Assembly: GCA_031552355.1 (NCBI GenBank)
Contig: JAVBMO010000101.1
Location: forward strand, 1-14,543
DNA length: 14,543 nucleotides
Direction of reading: 5' to 3'
Origin: JAVBMO01 sp031552355
GTDB lineage: Bacteria; Bacteroidota; Bacteroidia; Bacteroidales; P3
The first letter of the stretch is position 1, and each line of letters begins with the position of its first letter. Position numbers and translations under genes: made by a program. The notes beneath the pieces were generated by a model. That model had not been told where the DNA came from, searched no databases, and saw nothing but the letters and a program-made list of their open reading frames with translations. Below are positions 13,768 through 14,543 of the stretch, piece after piece.

Positions 13768-14543
13768 TTACTGTTTTACCACTTTTGTACTCATATTTCC
13801 TACTTTCAGCAAATATGTTCCATTTGGTAAACGAGAAATATCAATTTCTGTTTTCTTGCCGGAAATTTTGAATATGTTAATCAATCTACCATTTAAATCG
13901 AAGAGTTCGGCTGTTTGGGTTGTCAGATTTTCATTCTCAATAATCAATTTGCCTGATGTCGGGTTTGGATAGATTTTAAATGTTGTCGCTTGATTTTCTA
14001 TATCATTAATTCCAACATTTTTTTCAACGCCTACCAAACAACTGTCTTGAAATCCACCGTCTGCAGTTGTAACCGCAATATAAGTTTCGCCTTCGGAAAT
14101 AGCTGTTACTAAGCCGTTATTATCAACTGTGGCAACGTTTTCATCACGGCTTGACCATGTTTTATTTTGATTGGTTGCATTATTAGGCGTTATGGTTGCC
14201 GTCAATGTTTCTGTACTATCGACTTTTAGCGAAATAGTATGCTTGTTTAAAGTTACACCTGTTACAGCAATATCAATATCTTCGGTAACCGTAACCAAAC
14301 AACTGTCTTGAAAATTACCATCTTGCGTAGTTACAACAATATAAGTATTGCCAACAGCTATGCCTGTGACTAAGCCGTTATTATCTACAGTGGCAATATT
14401 TGCATCACGGCTTTCCCAAGTTTTATTTGGATTGGTAGCATTATTAGGTGAAATAGTTGCAAGTAAAGTTTCTGTACTATCCACTTTTAGGGAAAGAGAA
14501 TGTTCATCTAAAGTGATGCCTGTTACAGCAATATCAGTATCTT
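13768..14543 (-). CDS. T9SS-exported protein with BIG2 repeats and type A sorting domain, 5' end outside window
   Basis: The frame stays open to the right edge, so only the last 257 residues are visible. They comprise two consecutive bacterial Ig-like (BIG2) repeats of 87 aa (VTGVTLNKHTISLKVDSTE..., NKTWSSRDENVATVDNNGLVTA), a short linker, and a type A T9SS C-terminal domain: FKIYPNPTSGKLIIEN, AELFDLNGRLINIF, ISRLPNGTYLLKV. That domain is recognised by the T9SS and removed or replaced on the cell surface, so the protein is secreted or surface-attached. An in-frame GTG at 14484 is internal to the first repeat and not the start. The catalytic or binding domain, if any, lies beyond the window. 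The plug protein at the left end shows the host has this secretion system. It is the upstream gene of the leftward three-gene run. Confidence 0.88.
   Translation of the reverse strand, partial: DTDIAVTGITLDEHSLSLKVDSTETLLATISPNNATNPNKTWESRDANIATVDNNGLVTGIAVGNTYIVVTTQDGNFQDSCLVTVTEDIDIAVTGVTLNKHTISLKVDSTETLTATITPNNATNQNKTWSSRDENVATVDNNGLVTAISEGETYIAVTTADGGFQDSCLVGVEKNVGINDIENQATTFKIYPNPTSGKLIIENENLTTQTAELFDLNGRLINIFKISGKKTEIDISRLPNGTYLLKVGNMSTKVVKQ
14020..14541 (-). repeat. Tandem pair of 261-bp BIG2-encoding repeats
   Basis: Copy 1 is 14541-14281 and copy 2 is 14280-14020, each 87 codons. The encoded repeats are identical at about 65 of 87 residues. Shared blocks include SLKVDSTETL, ATVDNNGLVT and FQDSCLV. 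More copies may lie beyond the edge. Confidence 0.85.

Noticed and set aside
14482..14484. GTG as start of the T9SS cargo gene
   Set aside because: It is the Val codon within LKVDSTE of a repeat; the same residue occurs inside copy 2, and the frame continues upstream to the window edge.
1..14543. CRISPR array, rRNA or complete insertion sequence
   Set aside because: I saw no regularly spaced direct repeats, no rRNA signature and no transposase gene.

Overview
The window looks like a chromosomal segment of a low-GC Bacteroidota bacterium, most likely Bacteroidales-like. The evidence is a type IX secretion (T9SS) plug protein at the left end, a T9SS-sorted cargo protein at the right end, promoters of the Bacteroidota type (TAnnTTTG at -7), A-rich leaders instead of strong Shine-Dalgarno sites, and a lineage-typical acidic-tail protein. 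All functional calls come from reading translations and motifs; no database search was run.

Left part (1-4530): the 5' part of a T9SS plug (DUF5103) gene runs leftward off the window. It is divergent from parE (topoisomerase IV subunit B). Between them lies a 230-bp non-coding element with 17-bp imperfect terminal inverted repeats, a TTA target-site duplication and four 5-bp-stem/3-nt-loop hairpins, so a probable MITE. It abuts the plug start codon. parE is followed by a good terminator, then a single gene for a small protein with an Asp/Glu tail, then a roughly 465-bp gene-free stretch with three terminator-like hairpins and a degenerate repeat.

Centre (4531-7846): a tight rightward operon encodes an LptF/LptG-type lipopolysaccharide-export permease, a GH3-family acyl-adenylating enzyme and SufE (gaps of 14 and 11 bp). 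It is followed by tRNA-Asn(GTT) with its own promoter and terminator.

Right-centre (7847-11042): one large gene behind the tRNA encodes a 995-aa fusion of an archaeo-eukaryotic-type primase domain (TOTE-like), an XPB/Res-like SF2 helicase and an unassigned conserved-looking C-terminal domain. This is the best candidate for a defence or conflict system. A pair of TTGCATRCAA half-palindromes lies upstream.

Right end (11043-14543): a leftward run of three exported proteins. In transcription order these are a T9SS cargo protein with tandem bacterial Ig-like (BIG2) domains and a type A sorting domain (5' end outside the window), a TPR lipoprotein-like/periplasmic protein with a segment resembling the soluble tail of DUF2723 proteins, and an M1-like metalloprotease that keeps HExxH...E and the catalytic Tyr but has Gly where GAMEN has Glu. 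The last two genes share an 87-bp, 85%-identical ungapped 5' end covering the signal peptide and leader, evidence of a local duplication or gene conversion.
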